A DNA stretch of 8,449 bases from Desulfobacterales bacterium (lineage in GTDB: Bacteria > Desulfobacterota > Desulfobacteria > Desulfobacterales > UBA5852): assembly GCA_030066455.1 (NCBI GenBank), contig JASJBQ010000201.1:1-8449 (forward strand), written 5' to 3'. Shown piece by piece: positions 1 to 7,101 of the stretch (the stretch's first letter is position 1; each line of letters starts with the position of its first letter). The notes beneath the pieces were generated by a model that worked only from the letters and a program-made list of their open reading frames with translations, was not told the origin of the DNA and did no database searches. Both the position numbers and the translations under genes were made by a program.

Positions 1-840
1 ATCCTCAAACCGCAGCAAACAGACGCGATCGCCATATTTCCCCTTGTTGCTCAACATGGAAACGGCATTGCGATTCCATAAATCCAGCGAAGAGCGGATA
101 TCACCATAGACATCCGGTTTGTGCCGCCGTGCCGAGGAGTACCAATTCCGAGGGTTGCGCACGATCGAGATCAGTTTGCCGTCGGGGTAGACCTCAAAGA
201 AGGCATCCATGTTTTCCGCAGCCATGGCCAATCGGGCCGTAAACCCGGTAACATACTTTTTGTCCCCCGCAATATTCTGATCATTGAGCCAGGCGCCAAA
301 ATAGGAGGTCATGTAGGCATTGAATACCTCGCGATGATCAACGCTGGTCTGTTGGTCGATGTAATGCCGGAACAGTTGCTTCTGCAAGGGCGGAAGAAAG
401 AGGAAAGGGAAGGTTTCATCCACGGTCTTTTGTTTCTTATACCCCGTCTTCGCGTGGCTGATGACGTTCGTCTCAAACAGGATTTCGAGCCAACGATCGG
501 AGGAATCGTCCAAATCGATCGGCGGCCAGTTGAGTTTGCGTGGAAAACCGAATTTGAGTTCATGCGGATGCGCATGGAGTTCGGGATGACCATCGAACAG
601 CTGACTCAACAAGGATCCACCGGAGCGTTGAATCTCTGAAATTAAAACCAGCGGGCATATGATCGGGCGCATGTGCGCGATAGAGGACGCTTGCAGGTTC
701 GCCAGCTGATCCTTGCTGGAGCGAAATTCGTTCTTTATCCGCAGCCAACGCCTGAAGTGCTTGTTCAGATTCCTGATCGTGATATTGCCGTCTGCCGCGA
801 CAACGGCCTTCGCAGCGGCTTCACCGACCAGCAGTACCAT
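1..840 (-). CDS. Sulfotransferase-family protein, C-terminus beyond the window
   Basis: The minus-strand frame stays open from an ATG at 840 to the left edge, giving 280 residues with no stop, so the C-terminus lies outside the window. It is probably a PAPS-dependent carbohydrate sulfotransferase. A 5'-phosphosulfate-binding loop is seen at about residues 67-80 (SEIQRSGGSLLSQL), followed by the usual 'D/GHPEL' segment. A 3'-phosphate-binding segment is seen at about 226-240 (IVRNPRNWYSSARRH), and a strand ending LLRFED follows at 275-280. About 60 residues precede the first loop and match no motif I recognise. Start choice: an in-frame ATG at 870 would add ten residues, but those codons are AT-rich (ATT TTA TAT) unlike the rest, and neither ATG has a well-spaced Shine-Dalgarno. 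Another in-frame ATG at 672 would still keep the core. It is the last visible gene of the leftward unit, so sulfation of the polysaccharide is the likely job (inference). Confidence 0.8.
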   Translation of the reverse strand, partial: MVLLVGEAAAKAVVAADGNITIRNLNKHFRRWLRIKNEFRSSKDQLANLQASSIAHMRPIICPLVLISEIQRSGGSLLSQLFDGHPELHAHPHELKFGFPRKLNWPPIDLDDSSDRWLEILFETNVISHAKTGYKKQKTVDETFPFLFLPPLQKQLFRHYIDQQTSVDHREVFNAYMTSYFGAWLNDQNIAGDKKYVTGFTARLAMAAENMDAFFEVYPDGKLISIVRNPRNWYSSARRHKPDVYGDIRSSLDLWNRNAVSMLSNKGKYGDRVCLLRFED

Positions 841-1008
841 CGCCCTATATAAAATCGGTTGGTGTGTCATAACCCCGTGATACTTATTAGCCGCAGTTGT
901 TGTCCACGTGGGTGGCGGCCTGTCTGGTAGGAGCCCGGTTATTCTCCACTAAGCCAAACAGGCCATCGCCTAATGGCCGGAAATGTTTCGCCGGTCGTTG
1001 ATGGGTCA
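841..1008 (-). other. Intercistronic gap with two overlapping inverted repeats
   Basis: This 168-bp stretch separates the fused GT2/dehydrogenase gene from the sulfotransferase gene and is the longest gap inside the leftward unit. On the minus strand, a 6-bp hairpin (978-973 with 966-961, six-base loop) overlaps an 11-bp pairing (964-954 with 927-917, one G-U wobble, 26-base loop). The four bases 964-961 belong to both, so the two folds exclude each other in RNA. No T-run follows, so neither is a clear intrinsic terminator. An 8-bp palindrome CCACGTGG lies at 904-911. No convincing promoter or gene was seen. Confidence 0.5.
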
Positions 1009-2934
1009 TTAACGGGCCTCGAGGATCACTTTTAAATACTGTTGCGATTCCGCAATTCGCCATGCCTCTTTGAATTCGGACAGCGGCAAGATCTTCTGGG
1101 TAAAGGCACGCGTATCGAGATGCGGCAGAAGTTCGATCGCCCTTTCGAAATGCTTGGCCGCACTGCCGACCGAGCCGATGATGATTTTGTCATAGGCTAC
1201 AATGCTTTCAAACGTAAAATTGCGATGGGCATAGGGTAGGCCCAGAAGGAGAATCGACGTGCCGGCGCGACTGTTTAAAAGGATTTCATGAAGTGCATCG
1301 GGGGAGCCGGTTGCTTCGATGATATTGTCAAAACGGTCGATGGCCCCTAAATCCTGTGAGGTTTCGATTCCCGAGTCGGCTAAATAGCGGAGACGGAGTG
1401 CGCTGCGATCAAAAACGGTGACCTTATGCCCCCAATGGGCCAGCACCCGTGCGCATAGATGGCCGATGGGACCGGCACCAACGACGGCGCATGATTTGGG
1501 TTGATTTTTTTCCTTCCGGCGCCAGGTCCGACGCAGGCGCTTCATCCCCTTGATGGCCACCGCCAGCGGTTCGCAGAGGCAGGCCGCAGGCAAGTCGATG
1601 TCCGCTGGCAGGCGGTGTACAAATTTCCCGGGCACGGTGACGTATTCGGCATAGCCTCCGTTTCGCCCGATGACGCCGAGTTCGGTGCGCTGGCGGCACC
1701 CCAGGAAATTCTCGCGTTTACAATCTTCACATTCACCGCAGCTCTGAATGCATTCGACAACGACCGCATCACCGATTTGCAGATGTTCCACATTGGTACC
1801 AAACGCTGCGATCTTGCCGCAAAATTCGTGTCCGGGAGTGATCGGGTACTGTGCGGTCCCATCCTGGTAATATCCCAGCGTGCCTTTGAATATTTCAAGA
1901 TCGGTGGCGCAAACAGCCACATACGCGACGCGAATGAGAACATCACCGGGGTTGATATCCGGAATGGCAACCGTTTCGAGAGAGGCTTTGCGGCTGCCGT
2001 GAATCACGACGGCCTTGCCGCTGCGATCAAACAGGATTTCCTTTTTCGCTTTGTCGCTTTGATCCACTGTGTTTTCCACCAGCCCTTTGAACGTTCCCAC
2101 GGCTTTATTGTAGCGAAATGCCAACGTTTCAACTATTTTCTCGCGCCGGCGGGCATTGGCAGGGGAACGGCTGTCGGAGGCCAACACCAGGTGGCCGATG
2201 TCGGCCGCCGTGCGCATCGATTCCTTGAACGGTGTCACCAAAGCATGGCGCCAATCCTTGACACCGATTCGTCGTGCGGCAACCGCTTCGCGATAATAGC
2301 GGCGCCTCACCTGCCACCAGGATTCGTCATGAATATGGTAAAGCGCCGCCTGCGGTTCGTACGCAACCTGATAGTCGCGCTGCATCCAATGTTTGGCCCA
2401 TTCGATATCCTCAAGCCCCAACAGGGTTTCATCAAATGGGTGTTTATCCCATAAATCCTTGCGAATGGCGGAATTCGCATTGTTGGCGAAAAAGTTGGGT
2501 GGTTTCAACACGCGGCGTTGAACACCGAACATGCGTTGCATATCACGACTCTCACTGAATTTGGACGTGGGGCCACCCAGTTGGCGCCCATAGACCATCG
2601 CCGTGCGGGCGTTCTGCAGCGGTTGAACCAAATTGGCCAGCCAGTTCGCATCCGCGGGGAGGGTGTGTGCGGAAACAATGACGATAAACTGACCGTTGGC
2701 GGCCTTAATGCCGACGTTGAGCGAATAGCCGAAAGTAAAATTGTCGCTCCGGATGGGAATGACCCGATCGGCGAACTGGTTGGCAATATCGACCGTGCCG
2801 TCGATCGATCCGGAATCGACGACAATCGTTTCATAATCGGAATAGCGCTGTTTTTTGATGGCGCCTAAAAGGGCCGGCAGAAATCGCGATTCGTTGTAGG
2901 TTCGAATGATGATGGATGTCGCTGGTCGGTCCAT
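1009..2934 (-). CDS. Fused GT2 glycosyltransferase and zinc-dependent medium-chain dehydrogenase
   Basis: This is one uninterrupted 641-residue reading frame with two complete domains. Residues 1-~290 are a family 2 glycosyltransferase (GT-A fold): RTYNE at 11-15, VVDSGSIDGT at 38-47, VSAHTLP at 87-93 where the metal-binding motif normally sits, and the candidate catalytic acid in LGLEDIEWA at 172-180. Residues ~300-641 are a medium-chain dehydrogenase: C342 and H369-E370 as catalytic-zinc ligands, with E455 (in CEPL) a likely third; C399, C402, C405 and C413 as the structural-zinc lobe; GAGPIG at 486-491 as the Rossmann motif; and D509 after the second strand, favouring NAD over NADP. Either half alone has ordinary length for its family. 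The gene starts 6 nt after the hydroxyacid dehydrogenase stop with no visible Shine-Dalgarno, so translational coupling is likely. The sugar donor, acceptor and alcohol substrate cannot be read from sequence. Confidence 0.9.
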   Translation of the reverse strand: MDRPATSIIIRTYNESRFLPALLGAIKKQRYSDYETIVVDSGSIDGTVDIANQFADRVIPIRSDNFTFGYSLNVGIKAANGQFIVIVSAHTLPADANWLANLVQPLQNARTAMVYGRQLGGPTSKFSESRDMQRMFGVQRRVLKPPNFFANNANSAIRKDLWDKHPFDETLLGLEDIEWAKHWMQRDYQVAYEPQAALYHIHDESWWQVRRRYYREAVAARRIGVKDWRHALVTPFKESMRTAADIGHLVLASDSRSPANARRREKIVETLAFRYNKAVGTFKGLVENTVDQSDKAKKEILFDRSGKAVVIHGSRKASLETVAIPDINPGDVLIRVAYVAVCATDLEIFKGTLGYYQDGTAQYPITPGHEFCGKIAAFGTNVEHLQIGDAVVVECIQSCGECEDCKRENFLGCRQRTELGVIGRNGGYAEYVTVPGKFVHRLPADIDLPAACLCEPLAVAIKGMKRLRRTWRRKEKNQPKSCAVVGAGPIGHLCARVLAHWGHKVTVFDRSALRLRYLADSGIETSQDLGAIDRFDNIIEATGSPDALHEILLNSRAGTSILLLGLPYAHRNFTFESIVAYDKIIIGSVGSAAKHFERAIELLPHLDTRAFTQKILPLSEFKEAWRIAESQQYLKVILEAR

Positions 2935-2940
2935 GGGGTT

Positions 2941-3885
2941 TTATTTTTTTGAAGAACGCAACCCTTCCAGAAGATTGTTGATGGTGCTCGCATGCACCCG
3001 TTCCCAGGCCTTGGGGCTGCTGTTGGCATTGTGCGGGGCAAAAAGGCAATTGTCGAGATCGCGCAAGGGGCTGTCCGCCGGCAACGGCTCTTCCTCAAAA
3101 ACGTCCAGAGCGGCCCCGGCAATGGTGTTTTGCTGAAGCGCGCGGGCAAGTGCGGGCTCATCGATCACAGGGCCCCGCGAAGCGTTGATCAGGTAGGCGC
3201 TTGTTTTCATCAACGCCAGCTGTTGATCGCTGATCAAGTGATACGAGGTCGGGTTGAGGTCCGTATTCATGCTCACAAAGTCCGATGCGCGCAGGAGGTC
3301 CTCCAGGGACGTCATCTCGATACCGGTTGCATCGATAAAATCAACCGGCATTTCCACGATGTCGTTTCCCAGCACGCGCATGCCAAAGGCAATTGCGCGT
3401 CGAACAACCGCCTTGCCGCAATCGCCCACCCCGACAACGCCCAGGACGCATTCATTCAGCGCGGTTAAAATGGGTTTTTCCCAATTTCCGTGACGAATGT
3501 CGTGATTCATCTGATGGAGCTTGCGGGCAAAGTTGAGCATGTATCCCAGGACGCTGTCGGCGACCGGTTCGGAAAAAGCATTGGGGGTCCGGCAAACCGG
3601 TATGCCGCGCTCAGCCGCGGCCGCGGCATCGATAGAGTCGATACCCGTACCCCATTTGGAAATCACTTTCAGACGGGGGGCGGCCGCAAGCACTTTGGCG
3701 GTGATGCGGTCGTCACCGCAGATGATGCCGTCGATGTCCGCAACCACCTCCAGGAGTTCATCTTCGCTGAGACGTTCGTTCACGTCGGCCGGAATGAGGT
3801 CGACATTTTCCGCCTTAAGGCGTTCACGAAACCGCTCGATGACCGGCAGCATATAGGGGGCCGATACAAGAACTTTCCAAGCCAT
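2941..3885 (-). CDS. D-isomer-specific 2-hydroxyacid dehydrogenase (phosphoglycerate dehydrogenase-like)
   Basis: This 314-residue protein has full length for an NAD-dependent D-2-hydroxyacid dehydrogenase, a family that interconverts 2-keto acids and D-2-hydroxy acids. KWGTGIDSID at 77-86 is the family's N-terminal signature. The Rossmann motif GVGDCG lies at 152-157, with D175 after the second strand (NAD preference). The catalytic set is R237 (in NASRGPV), E266 (in DVFEEEP) and H285 (in FAPHNANSS). It lacks the C-terminal ACT or ASB regulatory domains of long SerA-type enzymes, so housekeeping serine synthesis is unlikely to be its role. It lies 21 nt after the cytidylyltransferase and 6 nt before the fusion gene, with AGGA about 10 nt upstream of its ATG. 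From that context I infer that it acts on a sugar-acid precursor or side-chain acid of the polysaccharide; the substrate is unknown. Confidence 0.88.
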   Translation of the reverse strand: MAWKVLVSAPYMLPVIERFRERLKAENVDLIPADVNERLSEDELLEVVADIDGIICGDDRITAKVLAAAPRLKVISKWGTGIDSIDAAAAAERGIPVCRTPNAFSEPVADSVLGYMLNFARKLHQMNHDIRHGNWEKPILTALNECVLGVVGVGDCGKAVVRRAIAFGMRVLGNDIVEMPVDFIDATGIEMTSLEDLLRASDFVSMNTDLNPTSYHLISDQQLALMKTSAYLINASRGPVIDEPALARALQQNTIAGAALDVFEEEPLPADSPLRDLDNCLFAPHNANSSPKAWERVHASTINNLLEGLRSSKK

Positions 3886-3906
3886 TCTGTTGGGGTCCTC
3901 TCTTTT

Positions 3907-4662
3907 CTATAGGTATTGCCGTGTTAACGGATCATCGTGCATGAGGCTTTCGACCCGCACGCGGTCTTCTTCCGTATCCACGGCCTGGGTGTCGTAGGGC
4001 GTCTCCACCATTTTGACTTTGTAGCCGTGTTCGATGAATCGCAGCATATCGATCGATTCGGCCTCTTCAAGCGGCGTGGGCGGCAGGCCATTGAATAATT
4101 CGAGGCCCGCGGAGGTAAAGGGAATAATGCAGACCTGCTTGTAGGCCGGGATCCGGGCGAAGGGTTTCATCCGGCGCGTTGGCACCGGCTCGCGCGACAT
4201 GTAGACGGCATACATCTCTTTATCCATTACGACCTTGATGGTGTTTGGGTTGATAAAATCTTCTTCGCTCGTAATCGCCGCGGTGAGGTTGACGCAGATG
4301 TTGCGCTCGTCGCCGCCCGAAAAGGGGCCCAGCGATGCTTTGACCATATCCGGATGGACCATGGGCTCATCCCCCTGGACCATGACGACGATATCGGCCG
4401 CCAGCGTGTTCATCGCTTCAGCGACACGGTCGCTGGCGCGCGCATGGTCCGGTGACGTCATCATGGCCTGACCGCCGAAGGCGAGCACCGCGTCCATGAT
4501 TTCCTGGTCGCAGGTGGCGACATAGACGGCATCCAGGTCAGCGCACATGGCCGTTCGCCGATAGACGTGTTCGATCATTGGCCGCCCCAGAATAGGGGCC
4601 AGCGGTTTTCCCGGAAAACGCGACGAGCCCATCCGGGCCGGAATGACGGCAATCGTATGCAT
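3907..4662 (-). CDS. KdsB-like CMP-sugar-acid cytidylyltransferase
   Basis: The protein belongs to the 3-deoxy-manno-octulosonate cytidylyltransferase (CMP-Kdo synthetase) family, which transfers CMP from CTP to a 2-keto-3-deoxy sugar acid. Numbering from the ATG at 4662: the nucleotide-binding N-terminus IPARMGSSRFPGKPL is at 7-21, TSPDHARASDRVAEA at 69-83, the metal-binding VQGDEP at 95-100, NPNTIKVVMD at 138-147, LPPTPLEEAESIDMLR at 193-208, and the second metal Asp in VDTEED at 228-233. The usual RHIGIYAYR segment is replaced by AYKQVCIIPFT at about 173-183, so the sugar substrate may not be plain Kdo. Start choice: the ATG at 4662 has AGGA with 8-nt spacing; an ATG at 4671 would add three residues but sits directly on that AGG. 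The gene is probably co-transcribed with the hydroxyacid dehydrogenase 21 nt downstream. The family assignment is strong; the exact substrate is open. Confidence 0.87.
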   Translation of the reverse strand: MHTIAVIPARMGSSRFPGKPLAPILGRPMIEHVYRRTAMCADLDAVYVATCDQEIMDAVLAFGGQAMMTSPDHARASDRVAEAMNTLAADIVVMVQGDEPMVHPDMVKASLGPFSGGDERNICVNLTAAITSEEDFINPNTIKVVMDKEMYAVYMSREPVPTRRMKPFARIPAYKQVCIIPFTSAGLELFNGLPPTPLEEAESIDMLRFIEHGYKVKMVETPYDTQAVDTEEDRVRVESLMHDDPLTRQYL

Positions 4663-4824
4663 ATGCTCCATCCTCGCGGGTGATTACTGGGCGGTTGAAA
4701 ACCGATGAGGCTGATTATGGCGTTAAAATGATGCCCCAAACGTTCATCTAAGGCACATCAACGGCGCGCTCTCGTCGGATTTTGCCCTGTATGACCTACC
4801 CACTCAAGACGTTAAAAAAACCTG
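4663..4824 (-). other. Intercistronic gap with weak internal promoter candidates
   Basis: No gene is visible in these 162 bp between the cyclase stop and the cytidylyltransferase start. On the minus strand, TTGAGT (4807-4802), a 17-nt spacer and CAAAAT (4784-4779) form a 4/6 + 4/6 promoter-like pair. Separately, CATAAT (4719-4714) is a 5/6 -10 match without a good -35 box. Either could give the cytidylyltransferase-dehydrogenase-fusion block its own transcript, but both are weak. A run of seven T lies just after the cyclase stop (4820-4814) without a convincing stem before it. Confidence 0.25.
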
Positions 4825-5457
4825 TCAGGCGATCAGTACCGCCCTTGCCGGGGCGCCATCACTGCCGTTTAGCTTTAACGGCAGGCAGACCAGTTGGTAG
4901 CTGCCTTGAGAGACCGGCCGAAGGTCGAGGCCTTCCAACACCACGGCACCGGCTTCCAGCAAGACGCGATGGGTCAATGGGGTCGGATCGTCAAACAACT
5001 GAACGGACAGGTAATCAACCCCGATCAATTGGATTCCCCGGGCCACGACCCACTTGGCGGCCTCGGCTGTCAGGGCCGTAAAGTCTTCGCGAAATTCATG
5101 CTCGGGGTTCGACCAATAGGCCGAGTTGTCTGTTTTCAGAAGTAGCCGCCGCGTTTCGGTTGGCAGACCAAGCGCCTCCAGATGCGCCGGCGTTATTCTC
5201 GCAACACCCGGGATTTCAGCCACCAGGGCCTGGCCGACCAGAACGTCCAGGGCGATTTGTTCGACCCCCGCACCGTTGTCGATAAAGTGGGCGGGCGCAT
5301 CGATATGGGTTCCGGTATGAACACTGCATGCCAGATGAGTGTTGTTGCTGTTGTCACCGGCAGCAAGGCTCTGGTACGGCGTCAGAACGATATCCGGGTC
5401 TCCGGGCCACCGGGGCAACCGGGGGGTCAGCGCAAGGGATATGTCGTAAATCTTCAT
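4825..5457 (-). CDS. Cyclase-family metal-dependent hydrolase (kynurenine formamidase-like fold)
   Basis: This 210-residue protein is full length for the cyclase family (Pfam PF04199), whose known members include bacterial arylformamidase KynB and other amide, ester or lactone hydrolases. The metal-binding signature HTGTHIDAPAHF is at 47-58, giving H47, H51, D53 and H57 as likely ligands. The N-terminus (YDISLALTPRLPRWPGDP, 4-21) and the EGLDLRPVSQGSYQLVCLPL segment (175-194) are also family-typical, with H163 and E175 as further candidate active-site residues. No signal peptide or membrane segment is seen, so it should be cytoplasmic. A kynurenine role is not supported by the neighbours: it sits between a polysaccharide transferase and a CMP-sugar-acid synthetase. 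Opening a lactone or removing an acyl group from a sugar-acid intermediate is a guess from context. The Shine-Dalgarno before its ATG is weak. Confidence 0.85.
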   Translation of the reverse strand: MKIYDISLALTPRLPRWPGDPDIVLTPYQSLAAGDNSNNTHLACSVHTGTHIDAPAHFIDNGAGVEQIALDVLVGQALVAEIPGVARITPAHLEALGLPTETRRLLLKTDNSAYWSNPEHEFREDFTALTAEAAKWVVARGIQLIGVDYLSVQLFDDPTPLTHRVLLEAGAVVLEGLDLRPVSQGSYQLVCLPLKLNGSDGAPARAVLIA

Positions 5458-5531
5458 TGAACCGTCTTCTTTGTCGTCGGCGCGTCTTGAAGGAAAACGC
5501 GTCAGCTGTCATATTCACCAATCATGGCAGG

Positions 5532-6806
5532 TCAGGCGCTGTCGCAAATAAAATCGCTGTAGTTTTCAAGCACATTCCGCTCGCTGCGTCCACCATAGAT
5601 GATTTCGGAAAGAAAGGCCTGTGTTTGCCGGTCCGTATCGGGGATTTGGTCAGGGGCATGGATCAGCTTCAGCATGGCGTCTTCGAGTTCCTGCTCACTG
5701 TGAATGGTCCAGCAGGCTCCCATTTCCTCGTACTGCGTCGTATTGCCATGCAGATATTTCAAATACAGGGCCGGTTTGGAAAGCAGCATCGATTCAACGA
5801 TGATGCTCGAGGCGATGACCAGCACGACGTCCGCCCATTCACACAGTTCGACCGATGATATGTCCGGCACCGTCGGCAGGGGGAGATCGGCATAGAATCT
5901 GCGCTCCTTGCCTGTTCGCGTGTGGGGCTTAACCACGATGTCGAGACCGGGTATGCGTGACAGCATCGCAAAGGTTTTGACCATCCTGTCGGTATCGACC
6001 CGGTAGGCAAAGCGTGTCGTCATAAAAACGGCTTTCAACCGGCTTGGGGAATCAGAGTTATTTACAGGTGACATCGTGCGGGGCAAAATGCGCTTGTTCT
6101 GGGTTATCCATTGGCGGCAATACCTGGCGCTGCCCAAAACCCTGATTTTTTCTTCCCGCACACCGGCACGAACGAGCGCCGCTTTGCGGAGTTCATTCTG
6201 GGTGATGACATGGTCGAAGCGGTTGAACTTTTCAAAGCGTTGAATCTGGGTCGATCCTTGTTTGACCACTTCGTTGGTGTAGATAAACACGCCATGGGGC
6301 AGGGCTAAAGTCGGTATGCCCATCTCTTGGGCGGCGTCCAGAAGGGGATTGACCACATACTGGCGTGGGTTGACGTGATCAAAACAGATGATGCGTGTGG
6401 AATAATCGGTGAGCGTGGCTTTGGCCCACGCATGATTGTAATAACGCGACTTGAGGAAAGTGTAGATGAGCTTTCCGGCTTCCCGCGCCGTTTGGGCCAT
6501 TTTGACAATGAGGCTCGAAACGATCCCGCTGCCAGGCCGATTCAAATGCAGATGCAACCGGAAACAGGCAAACATCAATCGGCAGAGCACCCGTTGCGCC
6601 CCGCCGGTACGGGCATCCCGGCAATCGTAGAGATGGGCAACCTTCACGCCAAGCGACCTCAAAAAAAGCAGGCGATAGTCATGATCGATGTCGTACTCGG
6701 GATTAAGGCATAGAACAGTCGTTTGGTGCCGGTTACGGTGCATCTGCCAGACCACGGGCGTCATATGGTCGATGTCATTGAAGGCGCGTACAAAAAAAAG
6801 AATCAT
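5532..6806 (-). CDS. GT-B-like surface-polysaccharide transferase (CDP-glycerol transferase-like)
   Basis: This 424-residue soluble protein looks like a GT-B-fold transferase of the capsule/CDP-glycerol glycerophosphotransferase kind. The N-terminus RAFNDIDHMTP (7-17) resembles a group of polysaccharide-locus proteins. LALPHGVFIYTNE (167-179) carries the typical 'HG' after an extended strand. FDHVITQNELRK (197-208) and IRVLGSARY (221-229) match the usual sequel. In the C-terminal half, VKPHTRTGK (292-300) and ADVVLVIASSIIVESMLLSK (325-344) give H295, S333/S334 and E338 as likely donor-binding or catalytic residues, followed by KPALYLKYLHG (344-354). No transmembrane segment is evident. The ATG at 6806 is the first start after an in-frame TAG; its Shine-Dalgarno is weak. 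It is the first gene after the leftward promoter, with a leader of about 125 nt. The donor could be a CDP-polyol, a CMP-Kdo-type sugar or an NDP-sugar; sequence alone does not decide. Confidence 0.75.
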   Translation of the reverse strand: MILFFVRAFNDIDHMTPVVWQMHRNRHQTTVLCLNPEYDIDHDYRLLFLRSLGVKVAHLYDCRDARTGGAQRVLCRLMFACFRLHLHLNRPGSGIVSSLIVKMAQTAREAGKLIYTFLKSRYYNHAWAKATLTDYSTRIICFDHVNPRQYVVNPLLDAAQEMGIPTLALPHGVFIYTNEVVKQGSTQIQRFEKFNRFDHVITQNELRKAALVRAGVREEKIRVLGSARYCRQWITQNKRILPRTMSPVNNSDSPSRLKAVFMTTRFAYRVDTDRMVKTFAMLSRIPGLDIVVKPHTRTGKERRFYADLPLPTVPDISSVELCEWADVVLVIASSIIVESMLLSKPALYLKYLHGNTTQYEEMGACWTIHSEQELEDAMLKLIHAPDQIPDTDRQTQAFLSEIIYGGRSERNVLENYSDFICDSA

Positions 6807-6920
6807 TAAACGCTCGTCGGTCCAGTCCTAGTCGTTAGTTGGCACCGGAGGTGATTATCAGGGCGATGGCGGCGTTGGGCGATGCCCTCCACACGCCGAC
6901 GTGTCTTCAGGCCGCCTCCC

Positions 6921-6937
6921 GGCCGCGTTTCGCGGCC
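6921..6937. repeat. Perfect GC-rich inverted repeat at the leftward transcription start
   Basis: GGCCGCG and CGCGGCC form a perfect 7-bp stem around a three-base loop. The repeat begins directly next to the leftward -10 box (6943-6938), so the predicted start point (about 6931) falls inside it. It could be an operator or a structure at the extreme 5' end of the transcript. There is no T-run on either side, so an intrinsic terminator is unlikely. Confidence 0.55.
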
Positions 6938-6966
6938 AATCTAATGAGACAGGGGTAATTTGTCAA
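6938..6966 (-). promoter_or_regulatory. Sigma70-like promoter for the leftward polysaccharide unit
   Basis: On the minus strand a perfect TTGACA (6966-6961) is followed by a 17-nt spacer and TAGATT (6943-6938, 4/6 match to TATAAT). The predicted start is near 6931, about 125 nt before the ATG of the GT-B-like gene. The rightward promoter has the same layout, which supports both calls. Confidence 0.55.
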
Positions 6967-7101
6967 GAACATTGAAAAAACTGACCGATGGCCAACCCGG
7001 TCTAAAGGAAGCTTGGGGCGCGGGCATGCGGCCGAGCACGCACTTGGTGGCGGCACAATCGATATTGGCACCCAAACGACACGAGCGGCCGGGCTTAAAA
7101 A

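Noticed and set aside
121..639. A 172-codon plus-strand open frame
   Set aside because: It is antisense to the left-edge sulfotransferase, which has both phosphosulfate-binding motifs in the minus-strand frame.
1501..2454. A 317-codon plus-strand open frame
   Set aside because: It lies entirely antisense to the GT2/dehydrogenase gene, whose motifs are unambiguous. Its translation shows no recognisable domain and looks like a mirror frame of GC-rich coding sequence.
4814..4845. Run of seven T after the cyclase stop as an intrinsic terminator
   Set aside because: Only a 4-bp GGCG/CGCC stem can be drawn, and it is separated from the T-run by several bases, so the structure is too weak to call.
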